From the NCBI GenBank assembly GCA_907165135.1, contig OU015567.1:811001-875000 (forward strand): DNA of 64,000 bases, written 5' to 3'. The notes under the pieces were generated by a model. It worked only from the letters and a program-made list of their open reading frames with translations, was not told the origin of the DNA and ran no database searches. The translations under genes were made by a program, and so were the position numbers. Shown here piece after piece: positions 62,578-64,000 of the stretch (within the stretch, counting starts at the first letter, position 1; the number at the start of each line of letters is the position of its first letter). Source of the DNA: Oikopleura dioica (Eukaryota; Chordata; Appendicularia; Copelata; Oikopleuridae).

Positions 62578-64000
62578 TTAGTTAATTTCACAATCATATC
62601 CATTGTTTTCATGACCGGTACATGTTTTTGCTTGCTGATTCTTCTCGCAGCATGTTTTTTGCGCTGCCTGAATCAAGCCGACTTTTGGGATGAATAAATG
62701 AAAGAGGCAAATTCCGCATATGACTGTGAATCCAATCGATACTGGCACAAAATCTCCATTTTCAACGCTATTGGAATCACCGAGAATAAGTCGAAAAAGT
62801 GGATCAATAAGCCACATGGTTATTAATGAAGGAGCCATAAGAATGCCATCTGGGGTCGGCAACCTGAGTACAGGGTCAGGCTCAGGGTCAGGGTTCGAAA
62901 ATTTTTTCTCGAAATTTACTCAGGAACTCAGGTCAGGGTTTTTCACTCAGTCAGGTACTCAGGCAAACAGGTCAGGCCTGCTCAGACTCAGGTACTCAGG
63001 TCAGACTCAGGGGCCTGACTCAGGGTAAAACACAGGGTTTTTACGACCAAGTTCACACTTTAAAATTATAAACTTTTCGTTTTGCCCAGATAACTTTCAA
63101 CCTGACAGTCCTGTAATCGGAAAATCCCCATAATGATGGAAAATCAGTGTAATTGGACCCCCCGACGTTGCTAATTGAGCCTTTTTAGTACTTTTTTAAG
63201 GTAACTCAGGCCCTGTGTGAGCAACTCAGGCCTATCTTTTAACTAAGGTCAGGGTCAGGCTCAGGGTTTTTTTTCTCGAGTCTCGACTTTACTCAGGCAC
63301 ACAGGTCAGGGCCTGTGTACTCAGTACTCAGGGGCCTGAGTCAGGGTTTTTCTCAGGTCAGGTTGCCGAGCCCAGAATGCCATAGAGTGTTGCATAATGT
63401 TGAGCGGGAAACATGGTTAATAGAAACTGAAAAATAAAATAGAATAGAAACTTAACTGAGGACTTACTAAATGCGGAGAAGCGTAAACAATTGTCTTTGC
63501 GATAGAAAAAATTATTATCAGCGCGTAAGCGTTTGCATTGTCGTCAAATGATTTCGCCTCAAAAAAGTCTTTTTTTGAATAGAAGTTTTTCTTACTTTAT
63601 AAATCATCTGAGCAGAACAGATTGTGCAGGCGAAGCCAGAATATATCATGATTATAATAAGTGAAACCATTTCTCCATTAATTTTTCCGTTTCTGTTGAT
63701 TTTTTTGCCGATATTGCTGAGTACTTCTGGAAATGTGGCAAAAATTGGTGAAGCAAATAGAAGATAGCCGTAGATTTCGAGAAGATGACTAATATGAGAT
63801 TTAAGTTCGGTCACATCAGCCGAATTTTTTGCGTATGACCATGTCAACCAAGCGTTGATCCAGCCTTATAATGTTAAAAATTTAAAACTAAAAATGAACG
63901 TTACCTTGGATACTTTTTATTCTTGTCGAATAAATTGTAAAAACGACAGAAAAAATTAAGTAAATCGGATTAAAGACATTTTCTTTAATTGATTTTTCTT
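62578..64000 (-). pseudogene. SLC43-like carrier, 3' half, last exon interrupted by a MITE
   Basis: Minus-strand exons: about 63905-64000 (ENVFNPIYLIFSVVFTIYST; runs off the window), about 63597-63864 (GWINAWLTWSYAKNSADVTE, YLLFASPIFATFPEVLSNIG), about 63470-63549 (NANAYALIIIFSIAKTIVYA), and a last exon starting about 63425 (FLLTMFPAQHYATLYGIL) that resumes after the inserted element at 62850-63375 with MAPSLITMWLIDPLF and GFTVICGICLFHLFI to a stop at 62578. FPAQHYATLYG and the spacing of membrane segments fit the major-facilitator SLC43 group (amino-acid or purine carriers). The insertion brings in-frame stops, so this copy should be truncated unless the element is removed from RNA. Confidence 0.7.
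62850..63375. mobile_element. GCTCGGCAACC-family MITE inside a coding exon
   Basis: 526 bp with ends CTGGGGTCGGCAACCTGAG and complement of GGTTGCCGAGCCCAG, and a perfect 8-bp duplication AATGCCAT (62842-62849, 63376-63383). Arms are expanded by runs of CAGGGTCAGG/ACTCAGG-type units (62870-63025, 63205-63355). The duplication lies in the codons of YGIL of the SLC43-like gene. Confidence 0.9.

Noticed and set aside
62850-63375. MITE acting as a normal GT-AG intron
   Set aside because: Neither edge offers a GT donor in a compatible place, so ordinary splicing does not remove it; only unusual splicing could.
1-64000. tRNA, rRNA and spliced-leader RNA genes
   Set aside because: No A/B-box pair with a cloverleaf, no rRNA core sequence and no spliced-leader motif were found by reading both strands; a covariance search would be decisive.

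Overview
The window is animal nuclear DNA. It is AT-rich, its genes are split by very short introns (many 35-75 bp, mostly GT-AG), and it carries metazoan (TTAGGG-type) telomere-like motifs. The gene set (netrin, SLC28 nucleoside transporter, SLC43-type carrier, 6-pyruvoyl tetrahydropterin synthase, bZIP, kelch proteins) is bilaterian. Tiny introns, tightly packed genes, an env-bearing Ty3/gypsy element and CPNGCPC-type cysteine modules next to kelch repeats point to an appendicularian tunicate (Oikopleura or a relative). That assignment is an inference.

Layout. 1-1 kb: a possible membrane microprotein and a TA-flanked inverted-repeat element. 1.56-10.67 kb: a hAT-like MITE split by a young, complete 8.56-kb LTR retrotransposon on the minus strand (gag, protease, RT, RNase H, integrase, env) whose two LTRs differ by one G in a homopolymer. 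11.4-12.4 kb: a coiled-coil membrane protein and a small cysteine-rich secreted peptide only 12 nt apart. 17.4-18.7 kb: a Ser/Thr-rich secreted protein and a bZIP factor. 19.8-24.5 kb: an unknown acidic protein and a five-exon secreted protein. 24.7-34.5 kb: almost gene-free, filled with non-autonomous transposons and inverted repeats. 35.2-41.7 kb: two kelch genes around an orphan membrane-protein gene. 42.0-46.8 kb: a netrin gene with 13 of its exons located. 47-55 kb: another MITE-rich block with nested and palindromic elements. 55.6-60.7 kb: compact gene cluster (two small unknown genes, SLC28, a small acidic protein, PTPS). 62.5-64 kb: the 3' half of an SLC43-like carrier, with a 526-bp MITE inserted in its last coding exon.

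Two themes stand out. First, at least eight non-autonomous DNA-transposon families occur, many with perfect target-site duplications (8 bp, 9 bp, TTAA or TA), nested in one another and in genes. Second, most recognisable genes, including the young retrotransposon, carry single-base frame breaks, mostly at homopolymers, which suggests indel errors in a long-read assembly more than true decay. Gene models were assembled by eye from splice sites and reading frames; exon edges with no stated doubt keep frame and use GT-AG.
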